Origin: Rhizobium binae
GTDB taxonomy: Bacteria; Pseudomonadota; Alphaproteobacteria; Rhizobiales; Rhizobiaceae
DNA: 64,000 nucleotides
Assembly: GCF_017357225.1 (NCBI RefSeq)
Contig: NZ_CP071604.1
Location: 623,001-687,000, forward strand
Reading direction: 5' to 3'
Every line of letters begins with the position of its first letter. Within the stretch, counting starts at the first letter, position 1. A program made the translations under genes and the position numbers. The notes beneath the pieces are model-generated. The model was not told the origin of the DNA. It did not search any database and saw only the letters and a list, made by a program, of their open reading frames with translations. This document shows, piece after piece, positions 43,333 to 52,441 of this stretch.

Positions 43333-44478
43333 ATGCCCGCAATCCTGCGAAAGAAAGCTCATGGCGTCTCAACGAGGGCGCAGGTCATCGATGGTGCGGA
43401 AGATGTCGGCGTCGCCTATCAGGTGTTTTCCGATACGGTGGTCGAGGACGTCATCGTCAAGAATTCGCCGCGCGGCTTCAAATTTCACAATGGCAAGAAC
43501 CTCGTCGTCAGGCGCTGCGAAACGGAGAATGTCAGGGGCGACGGCATCTATCTGACGAAGACGTCGAATGTGCTTCTGGAAAACAACCGCATGGGTGCCG
43601 CGCCGGGCGAGGGCGCGGATTGCTGCCAGTTCGCCTATCAAAACAGCGACGACAATATCAGTTCGGACGTGGTGATCCGCGGCAATCTCTTCCTGCAGTC
43701 GCCGACGAGCACGTCGAACAAGGGTGCGCTGGTCTGCGATAAAACTCGGCGATACCGCGTCGAGTACAACTTCATCGGCGGCAAGAATTTCTCCTTTTCG
43801 TCGATCGGCGACGATGCCGTGGTGCGCAGCAACATCATGCGCGATGGCAGGATGAACGACTATTCCTTCGGCTACGGCATCGGCGACAAGGCCGACCATT
43901 CCGGCCATCACCTCTACGACAATTGGATCGAGAACAACAATCGCGGTATCAGTCTCAGCGGCTTTTCCGACCAGGAGCTGGCACTCCGCAGGGATATCGA
44001 CATCCACGACAACGTCATCAGCGAATGCGACGTCGCCTTCTTCGCCAATCGCCCGTGGTCGGGGAGCTTCCGGCGCAACATATTCATGCGTTGCCGGCAG
44101 GACATCCTTATGAAAGGAAAGGGCGAAGCCACGGCCGGCCAGATTGACGGCAATTATCACAATGACGGCAGCTTCCTTAACGTGACGCCGCCGCCGCTTC
44201 GCTTCAATGCCGACGGTAAAGTCTCCGTCGCCTCGGGCGAGTGGACATCCGAGCCCGATGAGATCAGCATCCAATGGCGTGACAAAGGGGTAGATATCCC
44301 CGGCGCCAACCGGCCTTCCATTGCCGCCGAGCCCGGCATGGAATTGTCCTGCGTGCTGCTCGCCCGCAAGGGTCGCAACTGGATGCTGGCGATCGCCGAA
44401 ACAGCCTATGACGAATTCATCCCGCGCGCATGGCAGGAAAAAATGCTGCCCTGGCAGAAGCGGTATCTCTCGATCTGA
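43333..44478 (+). CDS. Right-handed beta-helix repeat protein
   Basis: 381 residues, no signal peptide. Many successive short strands with Asn/Asp turns of the parallel beta-helix type (VVEDVIVKNSPRGFKFHNGKNLVVRRCETENVRGDGIYL and later turns), as in pectate lyases, polygalacturonases and alginate epimerases; the C-terminal 100 residues are different. No catalytic residue set is clear. Close behind a sugar importer, it may act on a poly- or oligosaccharide, but cytoplasmic location argues against extracellular pectin. Start at 43333 (MPAILRKKAHGVS) chosen as the longest in frame. Confidence 0.75.
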   Translation: MPAILRKKAHGVSTRAQVIDGAEDVGVAYQVFSDTVVEDVIVKNSPRGFKFHNGKNLVVRRCETENVRGDGIYLTKTSNVLLENNRMGAAPGEGADCCQFAYQNSDDNISSDVVIRGNLFLQSPTSTSNKGALVCDKTRRYRVEYNFIGGKNFSFSSIGDDAVVRSNIMRDGRMNDYSFGYGIGDKADHSGHHLYDNWIENNNRGISLSGFSDQELALRRDIDIHDNVISECDVAFFANRPWSGSFRRNIFMRCRQDILMKGKGEATAGQIDGNYHNDGSFLNVTPPPLRFNADGKVSVASGEWTSEPDEISIQWRDKGVDIPGANRPSIAAEPGMELSCVLLARKGRNWMLAIAETAYDEFIPRAWQEKMLPWQKRYLSI

Positions 44479-44576
44479 ACGGCGCCGCGCGCAGCCACGG
44501 GTCGCCCTGGGAACCAAAGGCCCGGCTTTACCGTTGATCGCCATGTCCCACCCCGTGTCCCGGAGACAGGACAGCC

Positions 44577-45377
44577 ATGGCACGCCAGACTTTCTGGAAA
44601 GGTTATCTCAAGCTCTCGCTCGTCACTGCCGCCGTCTCGCTGACGCCGGCGACGACCGAGAGCAACAAAGTGCGTTTCCACGTCCTCAATCGCCAGACGA
44701 AAAACCGCGTCGAAAGCCGCTATGTCGACAGCCTGACCCACAAACCGGTGGCCGACAGGGACCAGGTGAAGGGCTATCCGCGCGGCGAGGATGATTATGT
44801 TCTTCTCGAAGACGAGGAGATCGAGGAAGTCGGGCTGGAAAGCACCCGCACCATCGATATCGACAGCTTCGTGCCGCGCGGCTCGATCGACTGGATCTGG
44901 TACGACAAGCCGCATTTTCTGGCGCCCGAGGACAAGGTCGGCGTGGAAGCCTTCTGCGTCATCCGCGAGGCGATGAAGGCGAACGACGTCGTCGGCATTG
45001 CCCGTCTGGTTCTCTATCGCCGCGAGCGGGCCGTGCTGCTGGAGCCGCAAGGCAAGGGCATCATTCTCTGGACCCTGCGTTATGGCGACGAGGTGCGTGA
45101 ACCCTTGGCCGAGATCGACGGCAGGACAAAGATCGACAGCAAGCTTTTGACGCTGATGAAGCAACTGGTGAAGGAACAGACCAAGGATTGGAGCCCGGCC
45201 ATGGTGCAGGACCCGATCCAGAAACGCGTGAAGTCTATGATCCGCGGCAAACAGAAGAGCTTGAAGCAGGCGGCGCCCGCCAAGAAACCGCCATCGGTGA
45301 AATCGACAGGCAACGTCATCAATATCATGGACGCGTTGAAGAAGAGCCTCGCGGAAGGCGGCAGGAAGCCGCGATAA
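44577..45377 (+). CDS. ku: Ku protein (end-joining), first copy
   Basis: 266 residues. Bacterial Ku homodimers bind DNA double-strand ends and recruit LigD. Recognised from FWKGYLKLSLVTAAVSLTPATT at the start, VRFHVLNRQTKNRVESRYVDS, GYPRGEDDYVLLEDEEIEEV and the C-terminal basic tail (KQKSLKQAAPAKKPPSVKS). It faces the ligD gene tail to tail, 3 bases away, on the opposite strand. Confidence 0.93.
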   Translation: MARQTFWKGYLKLSLVTAAVSLTPATTESNKVRFHVLNRQTKNRVESRYVDSLTHKPVADRDQVKGYPRGEDDYVLLEDEEIEEVGLESTRTIDIDSFVPRGSIDWIWYDKPHFLAPEDKVGVEAFCVIREAMKANDVVGIARLVLYRRERAVLLEPQGKGIILWTLRYGDEVREPLAEIDGRTKIDSKLLTLMKQLVKEQTKDWSPAMVQDPIQKRVKSMIRGKQKSLKQAAPAKKPPSVKSTGNVINIMDALKKSLAEGGRKPR

Positions 45378-45380
45378 TTC

Positions 45381-47891
45381 CTATCTTTTCTTCTTTTCCA
45401 AGGGCTTCGCCGCCGCGAAAAATCCATCCCAGGGATCTCTGGGCAAGGCGTCGAGCCGCGTCGGCGTATTGTCGACGGTAAAATAGGCCGGCCCGATGTC
45501 GGCGGTCAGTTCGCTCCATTCCAGCGGCATGGAGACGGCCGCACCCGGTCTTGCCCGCGTCGAGTAGGCGGCAACCGCCGTGTTGCCGCGGCCGTTGCGC
45601 AGATAATCGATGAAGATCCTCCCCTTGCGCTTGGCCTTCGTCGCCATTGCGAGATAACGATCGGGATCGTCGGCTGACATGCTGTCGGCCAGCCATTTGG
45701 CAAAAGCCTTCACCTCCACCCAGCCGGCTTTCGGTGTCAGCGGCGTCACGACATGCAGTCCCTTGCCGCCCGAGGTCTTGACGAAGGCGGCGAGACCTTC
45801 GGCTTCCAGCCGCTCTTTCAATTCGTAAGCAGCGGCTATCACATTCTCCCATGCCACCTCTTCGCCGGGATCGAGGTCCATGGTGATCATGTCCGGCTTT
45901 TCCCAATTGTCGGTCGTCGTGCCCCACGGATGAATTTCAAGCACTGCCGATTGCACCAGCGCCACGACCCCGTCGAAATCGGTGATCCGCAGCAGCTTCT
46001 CGCCCTGCTTGTCCTTCGGATCGATTATCTGCTCGATATGCGGGTTCATGCCCTTCCAGGCGTGTTTCTGGAAAAACCGCTGACGGCCATTGATTCCGTC
46101 CGGCAGACGCAAGAGCGCCAAGGGGCGGTTGACGACGAAGGGCGCCATGAAGCGCCAGACCTGCGCATAATAGTTCGCCAGCCCCTCCTTGGTAACACCC
46201 TCGTCCGGCCAGTAGATGCGGTCGGGGTGGCTGAGCGTCACAGCAGCTTTCGGCAGTGGGCGGGCTGCGGTCTGTTCCGTCTCTCGCGTCACCTCTTTGG
46301 CGAGCTTGTCTTCGCGCAGTCCGCGGAAGGCGGCATGGCGCAGATTCCCGTCGGCCGACCAGGCGCGGAACTCGACTTCGCCGACCAGCTGCGGCTTGAC
46401 ATAGATCAGCCCGCGTCGCTCATCGGCGGTGAGCTTGTCATCGAAGGAGTTCTCGTTCTGCGCCATCCCTGACAGCTTCTCATAGAGCATTTGCGCAGTT
46501 GCCACCGTATATCCGGTGCCGACACGGCCGACATGCTTGAGCTCGCCACCCTGGTAGTAACCCATCGCCAGCGAGCCGACCGCATTCTTCATCGAGGTCG
46601 ACGGCACATAGCCGCCGATGACGAATTCCTGCCGGTGCGAGCACTTCGATTTGATCCAGTCGCCCTTACGTCCCGAGGTGTATTTGCTGTCGCGCAGCTT
46701 GGAGATCACACCTTCGAGGCTGAGCCGGCAGGCATGATCGAGTACCAGGCCGCCGCGTTCGTTGAAATGTGCGCTGTAACGCAGCTTGTCATCACCGGCA
46801 GGCAGCAGGCCTTCGAGCAGATGCTTGCGATCAATGAGCGTGGCGTCCAGCAGGCTATGGCCGTCGAGATGAAGGAGATCGAAAGCATAGAAGACGAAGC
46901 GGTCGTTGCGGTCCTCGCTCAGATCGCGCTGGAGCGCTGCGAAATCCGAGGCGCCGCTATCGCGCTCGACGACAATTTCGCCATCTATCACCGCCGATTG
47001 CACCGGCAGGGCGGCAAAGGCGTCGAGCACGTCCTTGCCGAATTTTGCCGTCCAGTCGAGGCCGCTGCGGGTCAACATACGGACCTTGCCGTCCTCGACC
47101 CTGACCTGCAGTCGATAGCCGTCGAACTTGATCTCGTGGATCCAGCGATCACCTGCCGGCGGCTTCGGCTTCAATTTGGCGAGCGCCGGTTCGATGAAGT
47201 CGGGCATTGCGCCCTTGCGCGCGCCTTTAGGCCATTCGCGTTGCCGGGATACCGACGACGTCGCCTTTTGCGCCGGCTTCTTGGCGGCAACCGCCTTGCC
47301 GCTCCCCGATTTGAACTTCCAGGTCGCATCGGGATTTTCCGCCACCTCTTCAAGCTGCCGACCTGTTTTGGCCGATTCCGGCCGTTCCTCGAGAATGTCG
47401 CCGTCATGGCGCGCCTCGGCGTCATCCCCCTTGATCAACAGCCAGTTCTCGCGCTTCTCGCCCGGCCGGCCGTGCATGCGCACGAGGTGCCATCGTCCCT
47501 TCAGCTTCTCACCGTCGAGCTCGAATTCCAGATGGCCTTTCCGGTAGGCCTTGTCAGCGTCGCCGAGCGGCGTCCAGGTGCCGCGGTCCCAGACGATTAC
47601 GGTGCCGCCGCCATACTGCCCTTTCGGGATGATGCCTTCGAAATCGCCATAGGATAGCGGGTGGTCTTCGACATGCACCGCCAGGCGCTTGTCCTCCGGA
47701 TTGAGGCTCGGCCCCTTGGTCACTGCCCAGCTCTTCAGCACGCCATCCATCTCGAGCCGGAAGTCATAGTGCAGCCTTGTCGCATCATGCTTCTGGATGA
47801 CGAAACTGTTGCCGCTGCTGTGGCCCTTGCGCCCGCGCGGCTCCGGGGTGAGTTTGAAATTGCGCTTCGCCTGATAGGTCTCGAGAGCCAT
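45381..47891 (-). CDS. ligD: Multidomain DNA ligase D
   Basis: 836 residues in the order 3'-phosphoesterase (about 10-165: HDATRLHYDFRLE and HVEDHPLSYGDFEG), ATP-dependent ligase (about 230-535; Lys255 in EIKFDGYR) and primase/polymerase (about 560-830; LSHPDRIYWPDEGVTKEGL, LLRLPDGI, the DLDPGE metal site). It repairs double-strand breaks together with Ku: end trimming, gap filling and sealing. The three-domain order with polymerase last is common in alphaproteobacteria. It begins one base before the second ku gene stop on the same strand. Confidence 0.95.
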   Translation of the reverse strand: MALETYQAKRNFKLTPEPRGRKGHSSGNSFVIQKHDATRLHYDFRLEMDGVLKSWAVTKGPSLNPEDKRLAVHVEDHPLSYGDFEGIIPKGQYGGGTVIVWDRGTWTPLGDADKAYRKGHLEFELDGEKLKGRWHLVRMHGRPGEKRENWLLIKGDDAEARHDGDILEERPESAKTGRQLEEVAENPDATWKFKSGSGKAVAAKKPAQKATSSVSRQREWPKGARKGAMPDFIEPALAKLKPKPPAGDRWIHEIKFDGYRLQVRVEDGKVRMLTRSGLDWTAKFGKDVLDAFAALPVQSAVIDGEIVVERDSGASDFAALQRDLSEDRNDRFVFYAFDLLHLDGHSLLDATLIDRKHLLEGLLPAGDDKLRYSAHFNERGGLVLDHACRLSLEGVISKLRDSKYTSGRKGDWIKSKCSHRQEFVIGGYVPSTSMKNAVGSLAMGYYQGGELKHVGRVGTGYTVATAQMLYEKLSGMAQNENSFDDKLTADERRGLIYVKPQLVGEVEFRAWSADGNLRHAAFRGLREDKLAKEVTRETEQTAARPLPKAAVTLSHPDRIYWPDEGVTKEGLANYYAQVWRFMAPFVVNRPLALLRLPDGINGRQRFFQKHAWKGMNPHIEQIIDPKDKQGEKLLRITDFDGVVALVQSAVLEIHPWGTTTDNWEKPDMITMDLDPGEEVAWENVIAAAYELKERLEAEGLAAFVKTSGGKGLHVVTPLTPKAGWVEVKAFAKWLADSMSADDPDRYLAMATKAKRKGRIFIDYLRNGRGNTAVAAYSTRARPGAAVSMPLEWSELTADIGPAYFTVDNTPTRLDALPRDPWDGFFAAAKPLEKKKR

Positions 47892-47892
47892 C

Positions 47893-48729
47893 TCAGCCTG
47901 CCTTCTTCCTTTGGCTGTCGCTGCGCGCCGGCGTCTTCTTCGCTGCGCTCTTGCCGCTCATTTTCGCGCTCTGGCGCAGCGCTTCCATCAGATCGACGAC
48001 CTTGCGTTCCGGCGCCGGTTTCTTCTTTGGCGGCGCCCGACCCTCGATCTTCGCCTTCACCAATTCGACGAGGGCGGTTTCGTAGCGATCCTCGTGTTCA
48101 CTGGGATCGAAGCTGCCACGTTTGGTTTCGATAATATGCCCGGCGAGCTCGAGCATTTCCTTCTCGAATTTGATATCGGGAATATCCTTGAAGACGGTGT
48201 CGGCCGAGCGCACCTCATAATCGAAGTTCAGCATGGTCGCGATAATATGGGTGTCATGCGGCCGGATCAGCAGCGTACGGTGGCGCCGGAAAAGCACAGC
48301 TTCGGCCAGCGCCGCCACCTTGGCGTCCCGCATGCCCCGGATGATCAGCGACAGGGCTTGTTCATCGTGCTCATCGACGGGTGCGAGATAATAGGGGCGG
48401 TCGAAATAGAGCTTGTCGATATTGTCATAGGCGATGAAAGCTTTGACATCGAGCACCTTGTCGCTCTCCGGCATGAGCTGGGCAATCTCGTCGCCTTCGA
48501 TGATGATGTAATCGCCATTCTCCATCTGGTAGCCCTTAACCTGGTCGTCGCGCTCCACCGGCTTGCCGGTTTCGCTGTCGACGAATTGTCGTTCCACCCG
48601 ATGGCCGGTCCTGCGGTTGATGATGTTGAAGGAAACCCGGTCCGAGGAAGAAATGGCGGTATAGAGCCCGACGGCGCAAGCAAGGTCGCCTACCTTCAGA
48701 TGACCTTTCCAGCTTGCCCGCGCGGCCAT
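47893..48729 (-). CDS. ku: Ku protein (end-joining), second copy
   Basis: 278 residues. Same family as the plus-strand gene at 44577 but only distantly similar: SWKGHLKVGDLACAVGLYTAISSSDRVSFNIINRRTG, QVKGYQMENGDYIIIEGDEIAQL, a C-terminal basic tail. It precedes ligD on the same strand with a one-base gap, so this Ku and LigD are made together; the other copy may act with a different partner or form mixed dimers. Confidence 0.94.
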   Translation of the reverse strand: MAARASWKGHLKVGDLACAVGLYTAISSSDRVSFNIINRRTGHRVERQFVDSETGKPVERDDQVKGYQMENGDYIIIEGDEIAQLMPESDKVLDVKAFIAYDNIDKLYFDRPYYLAPVDEHDEQALSLIIRGMRDAKVAALAEAVLFRRHRTLLIRPHDTHIIATMLNFDYEVRSADTVFKDIPDIKFEKEMLELAGHIIETKRGSFDPSEHEDRYETALVELVKAKIEGRAPPKKKPAPERKVVDLMEALRQSAKMSGKSAAKKTPARSDSQRKKAG

Positions 48730-48747
48730 TCCATCCTCCGTGACAAA

Positions 48748-48978
48748 TCAGAGCCGACTGCTGCTCTTGTCGGTTTCGAGTTCCTGGAATGCCCAGCCGC
48801 CGTCGGGTGAGGGATAGGCGAGCAGCGCATCGCCATCGCCGATCTTCTGCCGCGACGCGGCGTCCTTGGCGCGGGCGATCGCTTCTTCGGCCGTCTGATA
48901 GGTTTCCGATAACGTGTCGCCGAGCTTGTAGGCCCAGCCATTGTCATGCGGGACGACCTGATAGGTGATATCGGCCAT
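48748..48978 (-). CDS. DUF2188 family protein
   Basis: 76 residues. MADITYQVVPHDNGWAYKLGD, a TAEEAIARAKDAA helix and a C-terminal PSPDGGWAFQELE repeat-like strand match the small DUF2188 fold. Such proteins often lie near ku/ligD or stress genes; function unknown. It lies 18 bases upstream of the second ku gene on the same strand. Confidence 0.75.
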   Translation of the reverse strand: MADITYQVVPHDNGWAYKLGDTLSETYQTAEEAIARAKDAASRQKIGDGDALLAYPSPDGGWAFQELETDKSSSRL

Positions 48979-49056
48979 TTCGGATCTCCTCTTCTTCGAA
49001 CGCCTTTTGCGCAGGTCGGGACTCAGGACCGCTGCGGAGCTCGGCTGGAATTGCTC

Positions 49057-49317
49057 CTAGTTCCGATTTGGTTTGCGCCTTTCATCGAGGGCGATGATCT
49101 TCTCGAGCGAAGCAATATCCTCGCTGGTGACGACGGGAACCGGATCGGCCGCAATCGCCTCCAGCACCTCCTCCGAGATGGCGCCGTTGCGGATCGCCCA
49201 TTCCAGCGTCTCGCGTGTTTCCCGCTCGGCCTTCAGCTGCGCATAGAGCGCGACGATCAGCCGGTCGCGGGCATCCATCCGCCGGTCCTGACGATCCATC
49301 TTGCGGACATGCGGCAT
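49057..49317 (-). CDS. Small hypothetical protein
   Basis: 86 residues, strongly charged, mostly helical (DRLIVALYAQLKAERETRETLEWAIRNGAISEEVLEAIAAD). No signal peptide or known motif recognised. Basic N-terminus (RKMDRQDRR) and C-terminus. Same strand as the DUF2188 gene. Confidence 0.6.
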   Translation of the reverse strand: MPHVRKMDRQDRRMDARDRLIVALYAQLKAERETRETLEWAIRNGAISEEVLEAIAADPVPVVTSEDIASLEKIIALDERRKPNRN

Positions 49318-49462
49318 CGCAATCCACCTTTGTCACTGCTTTCGCTCAGGTGTAGTCAACTGATGGCGGATGGAAAGGTTCCGCTATCGGCGACCGCCGG
49401 CGCCGTTGCCGGCCGGTGCGGATTGTCCTATCTCTGCGAAGCTGTTGTCAGAGGATTCCTTC

Positions 49463-49897
49463 ATGGCTGATCTCAAGGCTCGCCCCCGTCCGACCGGCGC
49501 CACCGCCACTCTCGGCCGCACCGGCTTTCCGCATGTCACTTCCACCACGAAGGGCGAGATCGATATCGTCACCGCGCCCTCGCAGCCGGGCTTCAGCCCG
49601 CTCGATCTGCTCTATGCGTCGCTCTCGGGCTGTCTCGTGCTCAGCGCCCGCATTGCCGCCAGCCATATGGGCGTTCTCGACAGGATCAGCGAGATCACCG
49701 CCGACGTCACCGGCGAAAAGGCGACCGAAGGGCACTCACGCGTTGCGAAGTTCAACATCGTCTTCTCGATCAAGGGCGATATCGACGAGGAGACCCGCAG
49801 CCAAATCGTCCATGCCGCCGAAGATGAGATCTGCACGGTCAGCAACACCATCCGCGGCAATCCCGAATTCTCGACGACGTTAGCGGCATCGGACTGA
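49463..49897 (+). CDS. OsmC family peroxide-reducing protein
   Basis: 144 residues. OsmC/Ohr proteins reduce organic hydroperoxides with two reactive cysteines; here these are in SGCLVLSARIAA (near residue 56) and EICTVSNTI (near residue 122). ASLSGC follows the LDLLYAS helix as in YhfA-type members. The start at 49463 is preferred over an earlier in-frame ATG at 49370, which would add residues without family match. Confidence 0.87.
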   Translation: MADLKARPRPTGATATLGRTGFPHVTSTTKGEIDIVTAPSQPGFSPLDLLYASLSGCLVLSARIAASHMGVLDRISEITADVTGEKATEGHSRVAKFNIVFSIKGDIDEETRSQIVHAAEDEICTVSNTIRGNPEFSTTLAASD

Positions 49898-49986
49898 GAT
49901 CAACAAATCGACAATCGCAGATGGAGCATTGCGCGGGCAATGTCCGGCTTCTATGCTCAGCTATCGAAGCAACGGTCTCGGCCATC

Positions 49987-51423
49987 ATGCAGCCCAAGCC
50001 TCTGCCGACGTCCGGAAAACCCGTCGTCGCCATCATCGGCGGTGGCGTCTCCGGCGCGGGCGTCGCCTATCATCTCGCCGGGGCGATGGCCGACGCGCTT
50101 CCCGTCATCGTCGTCTTCGAGCCACGCGCCGAGCTCGGTCGTGGTCTTGCCTATGACACGGATGACCCGGCTCACCGCATCAACGTTCCCGCCGCCAAGA
50201 TGAGCCTGCAGCCTGACGACCAGACCGAATTCCAGGCTTGGATCGACGCCCGCGACGCCGTCGCCTGCGACCCCGAGGCAAAACGCCCTGATGGTCAAGT
50301 CTTTCCCCGGCGTCGGCTCTTCGGCGATTATGTCGCCTCCCTGCTGAAACCGCTGCTGGCGGACGGCAGCGTGCGTCACTGTCGCGCGGCCGTCAGCCAT
50401 GTCGAGCGTCGGGCCGGCCGCTGGTCGATCCGCGATAACAAAGGCGGCGTGACGGAGGCCGATATCGTCGCGATCGCCACCAGCCATCCGCCGCCGGCAG
50501 CTCCCGGCCGACTTGCAAGCCGGCTTGCCGCCCATCCCCGTTTCGTCGCCGATACCACCAGATCGGGCGCGCTCGACGTCATCCGTCCCCACGACCGTGT
50601 GCTGGTCATCGGCAACGGCCTGACCGCCGCCGACGTCATTGCCTCGCTTGCCGGCCGCGGACATGATGGTCCGGTGACGGCGATCTCGCGCCGTGGCCTG
50701 CGCTCGCGTGGGCATGCGCCGGTGCCGCAACCGCTCTATGGCGATTTCGTTGCCGAAGCGGCTCATTCCGCCGTTTCGCTGCTGGCGGGAATCCGCGCCG
50801 CCATCAGCGCCGCGAAGGCGCAGGGCATAAGCTGGCATGGGGTGATCGATCAGGTGCGGGCGCAGGGATTTGATCTCTGGCAGGCGCTGCCGGTGGCCGA
50901 AAGGCGTCGTCTCGTCCGCCATCTGCGCTCCTATTGGGATGTGCATCGTTTCCGCGTCGCGCCGCAGGTGGAAGCCGTGCTCGATATGGCGATTGCTGCC
51001 GGTCGCCTGGAAATCCTTGCCGGCTCCGTCGCCGATGCGCGCATCGAAGGCGAACTCATCCGTTGCACGCTTCAGCCGCGCCATCGGGGCCAGCCGCTTG
51101 AGCGGATCTATGACGCCGTCGTCGTCACCACCGGTCCGGCCCATGGCGGCATTCTCGAAACCCAGCCCTGGCTCGCGGCGCTTGCGGCAGACGGCCATCT
51201 GTCGCTTGATCCCACCGGCCTCGGTCTTGCCTGCACCGCGCGCTCGGAGGCGATCGGTCCGTCGGGAAAGGCCGATCCGTCGCTGTTGATCTCCGGTCCG
51301 CTGGCGCGTGGCACCTTCGGCGAGTTGATGGGGCTGCCGCAGGTGACCGAGCATGCCTTCTTCATTGCGGCCGAAATCGCCGCAAAGCTGCGGCTTGCTG
51401 AGACAAAGGCGCATCCCGCCTGA
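49987..51423 (+). CDS. FAD/NAD(P)-binding protein
   Basis: 478 residues from ATG 49987. N-terminal FAD motif IIGGGVSGAGVAYHL (residues 12-26), the loop RVNVPAAKMSLQ-type segment (HRINVPAAKMSLQPDD), a second Rossmann motif VLVIGNGLTAADVIASLA near residue 205, and a C-terminal GPLARGTFGELMGLPQV block. This matches the FAD/NAD(P)-binding group (PF13454) often annotated as hydroxyacylglutathione or siderophore-related oxidoreductases; the substrate is unknown. It stands alone between the OsmC and transporter genes. Confidence 0.85.
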   Translation: MQPKPLPTSGKPVVAIIGGGVSGAGVAYHLAGAMADALPVIVVFEPRAELGRGLAYDTDDPAHRINVPAAKMSLQPDDQTEFQAWIDARDAVACDPEAKRPDGQVFPRRRLFGDYVASLLKPLLADGSVRHCRAAVSHVERRAGRWSIRDNKGGVTEADIVAIATSHPPPAAPGRLASRLAAHPRFVADTTRSGALDVIRPHDRVLVIGNGLTAADVIASLAGRGHDGPVTAISRRGLRSRGHAPVPQPLYGDFVAEAAHSAVSLLAGIRAAISAAKAQGISWHGVIDQVRAQGFDLWQALPVAERRRLVRHLRSYWDVHRFRVAPQVEAVLDMAIAAGRLEILAGSVADARIEGELIRCTLQPRHRGQPLERIYDAVVVTTGPAHGGILETQPWLAALAADGHLSLDPTGLGLACTARSEAIGPSGKADPSLLISGPLARGTFGELMGLPQVTEHAFFIAAEIAAKLRLAETKAHPA

Positions 51424-51525
51424 TTTTCCATTCGATGTCGTTCTCCGACTGTCTCAGGCCATCGACTTCTGCTACGCAGTCCGCAGTCAATAACCCGCCT
51501 TCGGGCCATCAGAAATATCGAGATC

Positions 51526-52425
51526 ATGTCGCAGTCCGCTTCCACCCTTTCCGAAGCCTCGCCTTCCAATCGCCTCGCTCTTGCGGCGCTCGTTCTCGGC
51601 GGTGCGGCAATCGGCGGATCGCCGATCTTCGTGCGGCTGTCCGAGGTCGGTCCGATGGCCACCGCCTTCTGGCGCGTGGCGCTGGCGCTGATCCCGATCT
51701 TCATCGTCTCGCTGCTGAAGAGGGATGCTGGCCCCAGACCGCAAAGCCTTGCCGACTACGGCATGCTGGTTCTGCCGGGCGTGATGCTGGCGCTCGACCT
51801 TGCCGCCTGGCACCTTTCTCTCACCATGACCTCGGTCGCCAACGCGACGCTGCTAGCCAATCTCGCGCCTGTTTTCGTCACGCTGATCGCCGTCCTGTTT
51901 TTCAGGGCGAGAACCAGTGGAATCTTTGTGCTGGGGCTGCTCCTGGCGCTTGCTGGAGTCGTTATTCTGAAAGGCGGTCCGGCGGGGCTCGGTAATGGCG
52001 ACTTGCGTGGCGACGGCACCGCGATGGTCGCCGCCTTCTTCTATGCTTGTTATATCCTGGCGATCGGCAGGCTGCGCAGCCGGTTCGATACGATCCGCAT
52101 CATGTTGTGGAGCACGGCGTCCGCCGCCGTCTGCGTCTTCCCGCTGGCCTTCTTGTTCGAAGGCCATATGCTGCCGGCGACCCTCTATGGCTGGTCGATC
52201 CTCTTCAGTCTCGCCTTTATCAGCCATGCCGGCGGGCAGGTGGCCATCACCTATGCGCTGGCCTACCTGCCGCCGGCATTCTCCTCGCTGACACTGCTGT
52301 TGCAGCCGGTCGTCGCCGCCATCCTCGCCTGGGCGCTGCTCAACGAGGCGATCGGCACCATGCAGGCGCTGGGGGCCGCCGTGGTGCTCGCCGGCATCAT
52401 GGTCGCCAGGGCATCACGCGTCTAA
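51526..52425 (+). CDS. EamA/DMT-type exporter
   Basis: 299 residues with about 10 membrane helices arranged as two EamA repeats (first from VLGGAAIGGSPIFVRLSEVGPMATAFWRV, second from LRGDGTAMVAAFFYACYILAIGR). These proteins export small metabolites; the substrate is unknown. It has a polar N-terminal tail of about 18 residues (MSQSASTLSEASPSN). Confidence 0.88.
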   Translation: MSQSASTLSEASPSNRLALAALVLGGAAIGGSPIFVRLSEVGPMATAFWRVALALIPIFIVSLLKRDAGPRPQSLADYGMLVLPGVMLALDLAAWHLSLTMTSVANATLLANLAPVFVTLIAVLFFRARTSGIFVLGLLLALAGVVILKGGPAGLGNGDLRGDGTAMVAAFFYACYILAIGRLRSRFDTIRIMLWSTASAAVCVFPLAFLFEGHMLPATLYGWSILFSLAFISHAGGQVAITYALAYLPPAFSSLTLLLQPVVAAILAWALLNEAIGTMQALGAAVVLAGIMVARASRV

Positions 52426-52441
52426 GCATCCGGACGCAACG

